NCBI GenBank assembly: GCA_035582835.1
Contig: JAYKAV010000778.1
Location: 2,507,236 to 2,571,235 of the forward strand
Source of the DNA: Phoebastria nigripes
Taxonomy: Eukaryota; Chordata; Aves; Procellariiformes; Diomedeidae
Direction: 5' to 3'
Length of the DNA stretch: 64,000 nt
Below the pieces are notes generated by a model. The model was given only the letters and a program-made list of their open reading frames with translations. It did no database searches and was not told the origin of the DNA. Below, piece after piece: positions 40,060-52,920 of this stretch (the first letter of the stretch is position 1; each line of letters starts with the position of its first letter). Made by a program: the position numbers and the translations under genes.

Positions 40060-40620
40060 GTCTTAGGCACAAAAGCCACTTAGTCTCTGGAGTATTCCTG
40101 GCACTGCCTCACTAGCATACTTATCTGCCACCTGCTTGTAGTGAGATGAGTAGAGACATGGGACTAAGTTAAGGAACAGGTAGAGACAGACAGTTAGGCT
40201 ATCAGTATCCCATGTTTCTCTTCGAAGGCCATCCCTGCTCTCACATGCCACCCAGCAGCACGCGCTTGCTGTCATAGCCTCAGTCTGCCTGAACACCTGT
40301 ATGAAGAGCATCTTTTTGCCCTCCGTGCTTCCAGCTCTACCCAGTGATGCATTGAGGTATCATCTCCCTGGCAACTGCCCCAGAACCTGGCACCCTTCCT
40401 TAGGATGGGCTTCACAGCCCTGATCAAAAATGCAGGACTCACACTTTCCAGTTACAAATCCTTTTGGCTCTCCTCACTCACATGGGCTGCTGGAAAGGAG
40501 CAAACTCACCGCCTGCCCTGACACTGTGGCACTCGCATGGTCTCAGCCACCGACACCCCCTGCCAGAAGGGACTGTCTCCTGACCCCACACGGCATACCG
40601 AACATTACAGAGCCATANAT
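40060..40620. other. GC-richer block without recognisable gene
   Basis: This roughly 560-base block approaches even base composition inside AT-rich flanks. On the minus strand an 82-codon frame (40311 to 40063) ends with a polar stretch, and its C-terminal part (from about 40145 down) follows a pyrimidine-rich tract ending in CTACAAGCAG. There is also a GGCGGTGAGT donor-like string around 40508-40517 on the minus strand. Neither gives a recognisable protein. An undetermined base is at 40618. Confidence 0.3.
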
Positions 40621-43078
40621 TTCAAGTGAACTCAATTAGACTTACACTGAAAGATACCTCTGGGGAGCCTAGCTTCTGTATTGGTGTATTGGGGGGCGGG
40701 GTGTGTGTCTTGGTCAAGATTTATTCCTCTGCATCTGTCCGCACTATGCTATCAGTTATCCATCACCATGTCTTTTATGTATTCCTTTCCCTCAAATCAT
40801 GAACATGTCCAAGACATACATGTACTTAAGAAGTATGAACTTCATTTTTCTTTTAATCAAATTTCCTTCCCTTTCAGTCATTCAGTAACTCTAAGTCAGT
40901 TTTAAATTTATCATAAACCTCTGCAGATTTTCTGGAACATTAACAGATTTTTATCTTTGCCATGTTCAGCTCATCCCATAGACCTTTATTAAACTCAATT
41001 AATTACACTATTTGGGACAATGATGGGTGGGGAACACCAAATACCTCTAAATCACCTCCTCTCTCCTTTAAGCAGATGAACCTTTTGCACAAGAATCATT
41101 TGAATCTTCTTGTTGCATAAACAATTTTTAATTTATAAGAATTTGTAAATCAGGAGGAAGTTGCCACTGTGATGATTTTTTAAAAATGTAACATTATATA
41201 CACTAGTAAGTATTCAGGCTCATTTGATTAAGATCACAATATTCCACTGAACATTGCAATGAGAAAACAGTGAGGATTCAATGAAGAACAGAGGAATTTC
41301 CTCGGTAAACGTGAAGGTATCTGGGATGTTTCTTTAATAGAAAAAGTTGCAGGAAGTGGAACAGGAGGGCATTAGAAAAACCAACAGGGAAAGAGAAAGA
41401 GAAGGAAACAGACACAGAAAGAGCAGCTTTAGAGATAATGCTGTTCTTGTGTTCCCAGTTTTACAAGCATTGTTCTTTGTGATTCTTTACCAATACAAGA
41501 TGATGTTAGGGATGAAGTTCCCTGTTCTGAACTTATGAGAGATCTTTGTAGAGGGCAACATTGCAAGTAAGGACAGCATTTCTATCCCAGTGCTCCAGGG
41601 CTGGTAATGCAGCACCAGGGAAGACTTCATGCCTGCTGCCCTTCCCCGCATCTGGGGCTTTGGCAGAGGAATCCCTGCAGCTTTTAAAAGTTATTCCTTC
41701 TTGTAGCTTTCATGTAAACTGCCCCCTGAGACTTCGTTTCCTGACATACCTCAAACCCTTTCAAGCACAGATGAGAAGTGCAATCATCTTTTCTTTAACT
41801 GTATATATCCATAAAATGTCTCACCTCTCCACACCCAATTAAGACCACATAGAACTGTTGCATGCTCATACAAAAATTACATTTAAGTTCTGCCCCCAAA
41901 GATCATCAGCATTCCCAAAGGCCATACATATAGAGGAGATACAATTATGAGTTTGATACTTCAGGATAGCTTCTGAAAATAAAAATATTGTATTAGCCCA
42001 TAAAAGCAAAACTCACTTAAGCAGAAATAAAATAAAANATGCTCAGAAGAGAAAGATATGTAGAGAGCTTTACAATACAAAAAGCTGAGGCTAGCTGACT
42101 GCCATCATGTAATGTCATGATATGTTACCTTTTACATGCATTAATTCTGCTAACTGGTGCCTAGGGACTTTCACAGCCATTTCAGCACCTCCAAGGTGAC
42201 ATCTAAGGGGAATTACGTTTTGCATCAGTAACTAAGTGTAAAGGCACATAAAAATGTATGCGGAATATGTGCTAAAACCCACTATCACAGAATCCTTTAA
42301 AAACCTTTAAATTTGGCCCTTGCTGTTCATCCACATAGTACACTAGTAATTTGTATCTTTTAAAATAAGTTCTCCACTCCATACATGAGAAAGCAAAGGA
42401 TTCATCAGCATGGAAATAACTTAGTGCTTCATGCATAATTTCCTACTTTGTTCTTGCAAAGATTTCACTCTTGCTGTGGAGCGTGTAGCTTTTTAAACAT
42501 CTGGGTTATAACCCGGTTCTTCAAAACAGTTACTTTTGGATTTCCCATTGACAGATTATGTAAGTTCTATGAATCTGAACAGACCTTTTCCAGTTTCTTT
42601 GCTACTTTTCTTTCCCTTTCTGTCTTTTCTACCTTTCACTTCCCTTATTGCTGCGATGAGATGACCTACTTGCAGTACAGAGAGAAAGGAAATAGCCTTT
42701 GGAGACCAGATGTCAGCACGTCCGATGAGAGCAATGGGAACGCTGGTGGAAACAGAATGGGCTCCTGCCAACATTCTGGAGAAACTCTTCAACTAATTAA
42801 AACCTCTGACTTAACACTGGGCAGTTGGCTTAAAAATATTTATTAGAATTAATATATAATGTCCTAATAGAGTTTTGACATACTTTGCATCATATTAATA
42901 CATCGTGATTTATTTTAACAATTGGGTTATAACAAATCGAAGCTACATAAGCAGTATCATTTATGGTCGTTTTTTTCTGGCACGCTTTTCTTAAATCCCA
43001 TTATCAATTGCTTAACATTTTGCAGGCTTTAAACAGCTTGGGCTACATTCCACGGGGAAAAAAGCGGTTTAGAAAGTT

Positions 43079-43096
43079 AAAAAAAAAAAAAAAAAA
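43079..43096. repeat. Poly-A tract (18 A)
   Basis: An 18-base A run. A plus-strand retrocopy could end this way, but the preceding sequence is not recognisable and no target-site duplication was found. Confidence 0.85.
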
Positions 43097-46000
43097 GGGT
43101 CAGCTTTTTCCAAGAACAAAGCCAGAGAAAATACATAAGTTTAACAATTAAAAACAAGCAAACAAACTTATAAGTGCTTAGTTGATGAGCTTTCTAGTGC
43201 TCATACTTTCGAAATGTGCACTGGATTAGTGATTAGTGCCGGATTACTGGCAAAGGTGATGTTCAGGAATTAGGGAGGTGCTTATTGATGTCCAAGAAAT
43301 ATCTGCTCAATTTTGACTGAATTGCAGTGTCTGAAGCTGCCATTTGCAAATATTCAGTGGAAAATAATTAAAGACTGGCAAGGAAATTCTCAGAGGAGTC
43401 TATAATAATACCACCACTCAGAATGAGTTGTGAAGATAAACCTGTTAACATTTGTGAAACACTCAGATGCTACGATAATGAACTCCATGAAAAGCCCATG
43501 AGAATAGTAATAAATCTGTAATCAAGTGTGATATTAGGATGTTGTCTAGTAAATAGAACTGTGTACGTGACACTGAACACTAAAAAATTATTGAGTTGCC
43601 ACTCAGTCACTGGTAGCTGTCTACTCTGTGGACTGCCTAAAAGAAGGACCATAAAGAGAAAACATGTATATATTGGTATAGGGAGATATAAATAAGGGTT
43701 TGGTAAGTTTTACACACAGAAGTGCCAGATTAAGCTCAGAAGTTCGGAACTGNGATTCTGTACTTCAACTTTTGAGGGTTTGACTTTGCCAACTTAATCG
43801 CTGAGTGTTATTAAACTGTTGTTTATTTTTCCCTATGTGACTGAGCAGTGTCATTACATCAGCTGAGTAGACTGGAATAGTGGCCTGCTAATAAAGCNTG
43901 TCAACTATTTGAAGACAGTCTATTTTTTTTTCTTTCCACACAGGTGGAAGCACAGAGGAATTAATCTAGTCTAATCTAACAGCCCATCCTCTGAAAGAAG
44001 TCACAATTTATTAAAATGTCATCTTCAAGGAAAAGTTGGATCCACTATTGCATTTTACAGCTGTAGCTGTGCTCCCTGCATGTTTGTACAGATTTATGAA
44101 CTGCACATTCTGTTCCCTACCAGATCCTTGACCTATTGTACACTACAAATTTATTTTCCCTGGCAGCAAAAAGGGAATGATTAAACCAGGTGAACTGATT
44201 ACATTCATATATTCATGTATTAAAAATAGCTCAAATACTTTTAGCTTAGATGCCTTGCAATGTTTGTATTCATACCTGTATCTGTGTTGGCTCATTTCAT
44301 TTTTATTTTGTGCTGAGGGAAAAATCATATGACACAAGTCAAGCCAAACAGAAGATACTCTATTACAAAGGCATTTTTTTTTTTCCCCAAGACTGAACTC
44401 CTTGAACAGTACAAGTGGATATGAGCCAGTATTTCTCTGAACTTAAGTCTCTTCCTCTATATAAACATCCGTTTGATTTGATTACAAACCTCTAAAGTAG
44501 TTTTTTCAGCTATCAACCAGAAATGCAAACGCTAGTGAATAAAACCCATTTTTCTTTGTGGAGGATCATCATAGCATACACAAAAAGCCACCTCTTGAGC
44601 TCCACCATGCACACCTCAGTAGGTTCTTTATCTGGAAAAACAGTGTAAGATTCAGCTGCTTCCTGGGAAAGCTGAGGATGGAGTCAAAGCACTTGTTCTC
44701 TGAGCAGGAAAAGAGAAGGCTGACTCTCAGCATCTTCAGTATAGCGATGGTGACAGAACCTGAGACATTCAAAGTGGAGAAAGCAAGGCTCTCAGGTACA
44801 CAGCAGCACTGTGGCTGTTCAAAGAAAGCACTTCATTCCGTTATCCACGCAGAAAGCTTTGTAGGGTACAGTGTTTGTTTTAACCTTAAAACCATTAATT
44901 TTAGAGGACTCTGGAAAATGAAAGCAATATTTTATGTATCTACCTTTGTAATTTGTTATCATTCCCTGCATTACTAGCCTTTTTGATGGTCTTATTAGGG
45001 AGAGCGAAAGAAGGAAGGGTTTTTAAAATTTTTCATTAAAAGAAACTTACGTGATAGAAATAATTCACTGAGTGTGTTGTTCCACAGAAAAGAAGCCAGT
45101 CAACGGAAGACACAATTTTTTTAGTTTACTGTCTAGAACAATAGCATAAACAAAACTAACAGAGATCAGCTGGGACTCGCACATGCCTTCAGATTTCATT
45201 CCACTGGAGGGAACATTCCTCTGAAGATACAATTCCCATCAGCCTCCCTTCTTTGCCTGATGAGCTAGGGCAAGCAGAACAGGACTGTCCTAAATGAAAA
45301 CAGTGCTAAAAAAAAAATAACAGAGCAGCACCAGAGCTAACAAAGCATCTAGCAGATGTTCACTGTTCTCAGAGAGCTAAAGATTGATCTTTATAATTTG
45401 TATTCTTGTGCATTTTCTCAGGTGCTTGTAATTTCATCTTCTCTCCTAGTCTTTGGTTCTAGGATCTCAGAACTGTAACAGATCTCCAGGGCCAGCATGG
45501 TGGGTTCTACCCCAGAGCTCACTAGCAGAGATGACACTATCACTTNATCTACTTCAAACTCTTCAACACCATTTGTGGCGCGGTACCTAGACTGCTCTCT
45601 GGCATCTTTCCTCATAGCATCATCTTTGCTGTGACAGTAACCCACTTTCCCATCCNTCCTTTTTCACAAATTCTCAGCTGTCATTCGTCCCCTTCTGCAT
45701 TTCTCATCCCTCTTTCCATTTCTTTCATATGATAAAAATAAAAATGAACATATTTGAAAAGAAGAAATGCAACTATCGCAACACTGATTGCCTTGATGAG
45801 GTCATATAACTTCTCTCTGCTATGAATTCAACTCAACCTGGCAACACCAAATTTATACATTACTTAACGCAGTGGGTTCCCAGGCCTATATGGAGCCTTC
45901 CACTGCGGCCAGAATATAAGCAATAAAATAAGGAAGACACTAGTTCTTGTCTCATCGTTTTCTCTGAACATTCACTCTATTTTGCCCACAATAACCAGAA

Positions 46001-48852
46001 GGGATGCACTGAAGATGACACTATTGCCACAATTCTCCTAGCAGATGGCATTTCATTTGTTACAGTCAGAAACCTCCAAAATACTAATAGCTCTCTGTTG
46101 AGAAGGAATTCCATAGAACAGCAATCAGGCAAGTTTTTGCACATTATGACCTATTTCAGAAATGTATTTAATTAATAGGTCCACAAAGCCTGTGATTGAG
46201 ATACTATTTGACCTCTCCCAGTTCTTTCAAGAGACACATATCTGTTTTTGAATTCTGAAGCATGCATGTTGATAGTCAGGAGGTTAGTAAGAAAAGCCAA
46301 CTGGGAATTACTGATTAATTTAACCGGCTCTACCTACTGAACTCCTTACTCTCCAGATTAGCATCCAGTATCAGCTGAAGAAGCCCAAATATCACTTACC
46401 TTTGAAATAAATACAGTTTTAGAGCAACTTTATCATTATAATCATTATTAAACTGATGAAATACTGCTTTTCACAACAATATACAATTAAGTAAGATAAT
46501 TGAGTTTAGGTGGCTTGAACTATTACATTAGCAGTACTTACTCACTAGTAAGAGCTCAGCACAATTTTGTTTCTCTCTAGAAAATTCCTTCCAAGGCCCC
46601 TTATGCTTTTGGTTAATTTTGTTTCGCCTTCCAATAACATTTTTAGACTATTAGTTTCCTGTACATTTGGCCTCTGAACTGTGAAAAGTCTTGAGGGAAA
46701 AGATACATAGTTCTTTACCAGTATCGCTACCAGCTTCCTTCTGCCGCCAGAGAACTAGCCATTCCCTGTGAAAGCACGTGCGAAGCAGCGAGGCCACGGC
46801 ACGCCACGGAGACATCTCCCAGCAATGCCCATGTAACAGTATGGACAGATGGACCTTTGAAGCTGCGGCGACAGCAGATTTGTAGTCTGACACGATAATG
46901 ATCTTTCCTGCAAATTCAGCTCACACCTTAATAGGGGGCAACTCGCCATTGTTGCTGGGAATCTGACTGCCTTAGCGTCTTGCTTACTTGGCGAAAGTCT
47001 ATTCTCTAGCAGTAGGACTTTTTAAAGCACAAAGCATGGCATTAACTCTTCCCTCTTTGACTTCAGGTAGGGGTTTTAGTAACTTCAATGTGTCAGATCA
47101 ATACCGAATGCTTTTAAAAATTCCACAGCAAGTTTACCATGTTCTCTGTCTCCCTTTCCTTAGCACTGGCCTTTTAAGAAAGAGAAAATAAAACACAGAA
47201 AAAGCAAGTTGCTGATTTACTTCCCAGTCCACAGTTCCTCACTCAGTCACCCTGCCAATACCTATTTACTAATGCCAGCACTAGTGTGTGAAACAAGCTG
47301 CTCCTTCTGCTGCATTCAGGATTTCTGCCACAGCTTCTGTGCCCTCTGTGCCCTCAAAAGAACTTTGAAAAAAGACCAATCTGCTATTAAATGCCTGGTT
47401 CAAAAAAGCCCTTGAATAAACACAAAAGCCACAATCCCTCACCATTTTTCTGCTCCTAGCATTTCCATGTTCCACATGGAGAAGGGGGACTATGTTGCTG
47501 TGCAAGGTAATCCCCGAGAAGGTGGTATTGATAATCACCACTTAATTTCTGGTTAGTTAATAAAACCAAAAAGTATTGCTGGGTTGGTGGTAGCATTATC
47601 CAGTATGGGAGAAGATGGAAGAAGGTAAAAAATAAAGTAAAATGAAACACTGTCCTTCCTAAAGTGTAAAAACTGGCCTTCTAAGAATCAATTGAGAGCG
47701 CTGCCTTATAAATCTCCTTCTTCAGTTGTCTACTCAGTGCGTAAGATGCGGATGGCAGAAGCAGTGATGAAGGAGATTAAATAGGTTTAGAGTGACTTTG
47801 TGGAACAAATGTAACAGATTCCAAAGATTGCTGCTTAGGGCCTTGCTCGCTGGATTCGCTGCATACCAAACAGCACACTGGGAACAACTGCCATGATCTG
47901 CGCTTTGTATTTCCCAAGGTTCGCTTTCCAAAAGGCAAGAAGGACAGTTTCCTGCTCTCCACAAGTACAGCCTTCAGAATTCTCTGTCTTACCATTTATT
48001 TTCTTTCTGTATATTTCTACTTTCTGTGTACAGACAAAAATCAAAAAGGCTCTCATGTTCAAATGTCATGTCTCCCTCCTTTCCCATTCTCACACCCTCC
48101 CGACACAAAAACACGTACCACATTTTCCCCCTGCTAGATAAGAGAGGACTGTAATTCAGAGTTAAGGGCAAGAGTTTAAGGCACTCTCATTCACTAAAAA
48201 ATAGTATTTAGTGGATCCATGCATCAACATTAATGTTACCAGGATTAAATTCTCTCTTATGGGTTTGATTCAGCTTCTAAGTCACTGATAGAACTCACAT
48301 TTGCTTTGCTGATGCAGCATCAAACACAAGATCAAAGAAAGCATTCAGCTGTTAAAAATACCAAGCTTAGAAAACTGTTCAGAGAAACCCCACCTGAGCC
48401 TGTTTAGATGAAACATGCATGTAAACATGTGTTATCATGCATTATCAGCAGGCACAAAACTGCCCAGGTATGTATCTGCTGCTAACACTTGACTGAATCC
48501 AGATTTAAGCATCCATAACCCTAGACCCATTAACAAGCTCAGTTTGCTAGGTGTGCCACTAGCAAAACTAACATACTTGATGCACTGGAGTTCAGGGCAG
48601 AAAAACAGGAGTAAAATGAGCTCAACTTTTACATACCAATCTCCTGGCTAGAGCACTACGCAGGAAGCTGGAGATATGCTCTCTAAACCATTCCCAGTGG
48701 GAAAGGCTTAGGAAAGTTCTCAGCCTCTACTTCTCTGGAGAACCCTTTGCTGTCAGTGGATTTCGGGTAGCTGTTCCTCTGGCTGTTGGGCCACCAGACA
48801 ACTGAGGATCTCAGGTAAAAGGGAACCTAATCCTCTAGCCTAGCACTCAGAG

Positions 48853-48870
48853 CCACCTATTGGTAGGTGG
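48853..48870. repeat. Perfect short hairpin
   Basis: CCACCTA (48853-48859) and TAGGTGG (48864-48870) are exact complements around the four-base loop TTGG. No flanking stem extension was seen, so a microRNA precursor is not supported. Confidence 0.6.
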
Positions 48871-50854
48871 GGATGTCCTAGAATTGTATCAGTACTTCCC
48901 AGACTACGAGGGCTGTGTCAGGATTACACACAGAATATGCGTGCTGTGTTTTGTACTTAAATGGGCTACGAGATTAGCACTGTTTTACTAGTAGTTCTGT
49001 ATGCAACCAAATATAAAAGCTAGGGAATTTGGGAATATTTTATCATTTTTGGATTACACAATACAACACCTCTAATAAAAGTCCCTTCCCATAAAGGAGC
49101 ATTTGTATGATGGGTATTTGCAGATTAAAATAAAAGCAGAGAAAAAAAAAAATAAAAGGAGACGTAGGTACATCTTTATTTCCTACATCATTCCTCCTCC
49201 TGAGTGTACAGACATTACTAGACCTTGATGGGAGCTGAAACTCTTTTAAGTCTATTTACCCATATGATTGAGAAATGCTTAAGTGTAAACCAATTGCATG
49301 TAGAGAGGTCACGTTATTGGAAATCACAGAGTGGTGGCAGACATGTCTATAGGTGTGCAGCAACGTGCAAGGAGTTAGATCTCAGAAGAGATATTGTTAA
49401 AGTATTAACTTCCAGAATCTGCTCATGAGCAAAACTCATTCACTATCCTAATGTCTCTGACTAGAATGAACCTCCACACAAATTAAACAGTTCTTGTTAT
49501 CAGAAGTGTGATCAGTCTTCCTGGCCTAGTTGCTGACTGCTGGAAACCCTGAAATCATGAGCAGCTCCTGCTGGAGTTCTAACACCAGATAAGACTTAAG
49601 CATACTTAATTAATGCATCCTGTGGGAATAGGATTCTGTCTTCTACTGCAAGATTTGAAACTTTAGAAGGCATTACAAGCACAAGTTTAAACCTCTGAAC
49701 ATGAATTTTTCCCCTGAATCTGGGGTGTAAATAAGAACTGCCATCCTAGGTCAGCACAAAGCTCCACCAGGCTCAGTACCTCATTCCCATCAATGATGGG
49801 TAGCTGAGGCCCAGAGAAGCATACAACAACAGGGAAAAAGTGCAACAATGGTTCTTCAGGATGCTCTTCCAGTCTCCAGTGTCTGTGGCTCAAGGACTCG
49901 TTTAGTGATAAACGCAATTAACAGAGATGGGAGAATTGTTCTACCTTTCTCATGTACCAAGAGGAATGGATTAATTTTGTAACTCTGCCACAATATTTCC
50001 TAGCCTGTTGCCATTTGTGCCCCAACAAGCAAACTCCAACAATTCAGTACTTTGCTAACTCTGGTTTTGTTACCTTTTATTCAAATTTTTTCTTTAAAAG
50101 TGACATTTACAGTATTTCCCTCCCCTTGATGGAAGTTTCAGGTAGAAATTCTACTTTCAGTTATAAATGGTACAGCCTTATGTTTGTTGTCCGTAAGTAT
50201 AGGGATTCCCAGTCTTTGTTTCAGCCCAGCAACACTACATTTAATGCACCTGTAGCAATCAAAACAGGAATTCACAAAACTATAGACAGTAAACTCCAGC
50301 TCAGCGTACAAATTATTCCGTCTCTATGAAAATGCTAGAAAACCATCCTCCTTCAATGTGTAACTTGCATTTGCATTAATTTGCAAGAATGGGGGTTACA
50401 AGAGAAGACAAGATACCACCTTTCATGTCGAAGGTATCTACTTAATATATTTACCTTGTGGAGCTTGGCCTCCTTTTTGAGCATAATACTGCTACCAGAT
50501 AGTCTATGGGTGTTGTGTGGTAGTTTCCTTCAACTGGAAATGTAACTTCAGTTTTCTGTCTACAGAGGAAATACACCTTTATCCTGGGACGCTTAGCCCA
50601 ACAGGAACAAAAGTTCATTTTTAAGAAGAACAGAGACAGAGGAGGAGAGAGATGCATTAGAGAAATAATATTAATAGATTATTAATATCCATTTAAATCC
50701 AGTAGCCTGTCAATAACATCTATGAAAAGAGGTGTCAGAAAAGGATTCATTTCCTTCATCTGCCCCACTTTCCATAACATTTGCCACTACCTCACAAGCT
50801 TTATCTATCTTTTAGTATTAGCCTCAGGTGCCTAGATTCCCTCGTTTGCCATTT

Positions 50855-50997
50855 AAAAAAAAAAAAACAAACCAAAAACAAAAACACCCCCCAAAAAAAC
50901 CCCCCAAAACCAACACCAAAACACCCCCCAAAAAACAAAACTCAAAAAAAACCCCCAAAACCACAGAATAGCAAAAATATACATCCCCCCCCCCCCA
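50855..50997. repeat. A/C-rich low-complexity tract
   Basis: Runs of A and C dominate, with several C5-C6 runs and a C12 run at 50985-50996. The plus strand has no G from 50849 to 50965. On the minus strand this is G/T-rich with multiple G5-G6 runs, but the loops between them are mostly long (7 to about 22 bases), so any quadruplex would be non-canonical. Tracts of this style are frequent in bird DNA. Confidence 0.9.
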
Positions 50998-51221
50998 GCT
51001 GTTGGTAATTTTTAGGAGTTTATAAATCCAGCCTTTTCACCCTTAATTTCCAGTAATCAGTCAATAGGTCTGTAACTTCAAATGACAAAGTGCTTAAGAA
51101 AGTTTAGTAACAATGTAACAGTCTTAATGATGTAATTACTAGCACTATCCTTTTATTAAAGAATTCATCTATTCATCTGTGTTTGGGCAATTCATATGGT
51201 CCCAGCTGTGAGGCAGGAAAC

Positions 51222-51263
51222 TTTTTTGTTTGTTTTTTTTTTGTTTGTTTTGTTTTGTTTTTT
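51222..51263. repeat. T/G-rich low-complexity tract
   Basis: Units of TTTG and TTTTG with T runs. It is the strand complement in style of the A/C tracts on either side and could in principle pair with them as imperfect inverted repeats. Confidence 0.9.
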
Positions 51264-51413
51264 AAAAGAAATAAATGGAAGGGCTCATCCATCAAACTCC
51301 TAACCATTTCTTCTAAGTGCTTGGTGTGATGTGTGAGCACCAAAGCTCTGAAGGAAGCAGCCGAGGTTTCTTTTTGCTTGATTATTTCCAGTGGGTTCAC
51401 AGAAAGTCACCAG

Positions 51414-51557
51414 CCTTAAAAAAAAAAAAAACCAAAAAAACCCCAACACTAACCCCACAAACACACACCACACAAACACCACCCAACAACAAAAAACCAA
51501 CAAAAAAAATCCTCCCCCCAAAACAACAAAAACTCAAACCAAAAAAAAAAACACAAA
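51414..51557. repeat. G-free A/C-rich low-complexity tract
   Basis: A 144-base stretch with no G on the plus strand, made of A runs, C runs and CA/CAA units. Open frames read through it only because it lacks stop codons, and encode Lys/Pro/Thr-rich low-complexity peptide without gene evidence. Confidence 0.9.
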
Positions 51558-51598
51558 GAAGAAAGTATCTTCACTTCTTTGAACTGGCTATATCTACA

Positions 51599-51618
51599 CC
51601 CACACCCCCCACCCCCCC
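51599..51618 (-). other. Canonical G-quadruplex motif on the minus strand
   Basis: On the plus strand CCC (51599-51601), C6 (51605-51610) and C7 (51612-51618) are separated by ACA and A. The minus strand therefore offers four runs of at least three G with loops of one to three bases, since the G7 run can supply two of them. This meets the usual sequence rule for an intramolecular quadruplex. Whether it forms in the cell is unknown. Confidence 0.7.
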
Positions 51619-52892
51619 ACATACACACACTCTTGCCAGGAAATGTAAGTGAATGAGTGAGAAAGCAAGGATGCAGACATTAGTTGGTGTTCTTCCGCTT
51701 TTATGTTACACAATCAAGCTTGAAAATCTCCAAGGACCTCTGCTACCAGGGGGCTGTGCCAGATCCTACTTCCCTACCCTCAGAGAAACAACAAAGCCTC
51801 AGCTACTGGCCTCAGACATGCCAATACCTCCCTCTCCGATGTTACAGACATGAGGACAGATGGCCAACTCAAATGTGTATTTCTGTGCTTCCTTTCAAAT
51901 TGCTTTGGCACGACCAGATGGCATTCTATGTCTGCCTGGTATAAATTAGAACTTGAAAGTGGCTACAGCACTGCCAAAAGCAATCAATTCCACATCCTTT
52001 CAGGCACACTCTTTCCCAAAGCTGGGATGTCCCTTTCCATGATGACGGATATCTGACTGGAAATCTACCAGGGAGGAAAAAAATCCGATGGAAAACATCA
52101 CTATGGAAATAACTAAGGTGCGGGAGTGAGAACAGTGATACAGTAACATAGAGTGCAGATAAGGCATTGGCAATGAAAGAACAAGAAGGACGGGTTTAAG
52201 TGTTTGTCACTGCAAATGTAAGATCTGTGACCAAGGAGTCTGGATCCTACTCTTTCGGTGGTGTCTTCATACCATGCAATTCACCAACGATTTCACCAAT
52301 TGTTACTAAACATTCAGAAGTATTAGTGACTCTGACAGAAAGTCCTAAATCTAAACCTTATATTGAGATAAGGGAGTTGTTCCTCACTGGATTTTCCTTC
52401 TGCCTCTTACCCCAAGATGTGTTTCTATTTTTCCCTTCAACTGCTGTACATTTTCCTTAATTGCTTGTGATTCTGTATCACGTAGTTTTATTCACAGGGA
52501 AAATATAGTGATAACGTATTGAGGTTTTATTTGCTTGTGTCTTGGTTGAGGGATTTAGCATCTGTGAAAGTAAAACCAATAATTCTTAGTAATTTTTCCC
52601 ATGTAATTCTNTAATTTTGACAGCTAACTCTGAACAACAGCAATCTTGTTATCCTAATCACCAGCCTCTCTGGAAGATCTCATCGTTGCTGACAAAAGCC
52701 TACCATGTCTTATAAAGTCATCCAAATCTGCCAGGGAGTGTTTCTGGGAAGATCAATCTGTTTCATCCTTGTGAGCAATGGAACCTCTGAGCTACAGAGA
52801 GGACAGCTACTCTCAAGCTACTCTCTCTCTCTTCTCTGCTGTCCTTCCCATTTCTGACAACCTCCTTCTGAGCCTACAGAAACTTTCGGAAG

Positions 52893-52920
52893 ACACACGC
52901 GTGTATGAGTGTGTGTGTGC
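52893..52920. repeat. Alternating purine-pyrimidine patch
   Basis: ACACACGCGTGTAT is followed closely by GTGTGTGTGC. It includes the perfect palindrome ACACGCGTGT at 52895-52904. Alternating CA/CG/TG tracts can adopt left-handed Z-DNA under negative supercoiling. The patch is short. Confidence 0.5.

Larger units (their letters stand above)
40621..50848. other. AT-rich noncoding DNA
   Basis: About 10.2 kb without a recognisable gene. The longest frames (139 codons at 44558-44977 and 132 codons at 42448-42846, both plus) show no domain. Minor items are A18 (43079-43096), the palindrome ATTTGCAAAT (43342-43351) and a perfect 7-bp hairpin (48853-48870). Single N's are at 42038, 43753, 43898, 45546 and 45656. 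Confidence 0.68.

Noticed and set aside
42448..42846. 132-codon plus-strand open frame
   Set aside because: It begins at TTG rather than ATG and passes through T-rich sequence giving Phe/Ser-rich peptide. No family match.
44558..44977. 139-codon plus-strand open frame
   Set aside because: No recognisable motif, no flanking gene signals and ordinary AT-rich composition.
45418..45645. 75-codon polar minus-strand frame that looked protein-like
   Set aside because: It starts at GTG (revcomp of CAC at 45643-45645) with no in-frame ATG before an upstream stop, and includes an undetermined base. Not a credible eukaryotic ORF without splicing evidence.
51317..51652. 111-codon Lys/Pro/Thr-rich frame
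   Set aside because: It exists only because the A/C-rich low-complexity tract has no G and therefore few stop codons.
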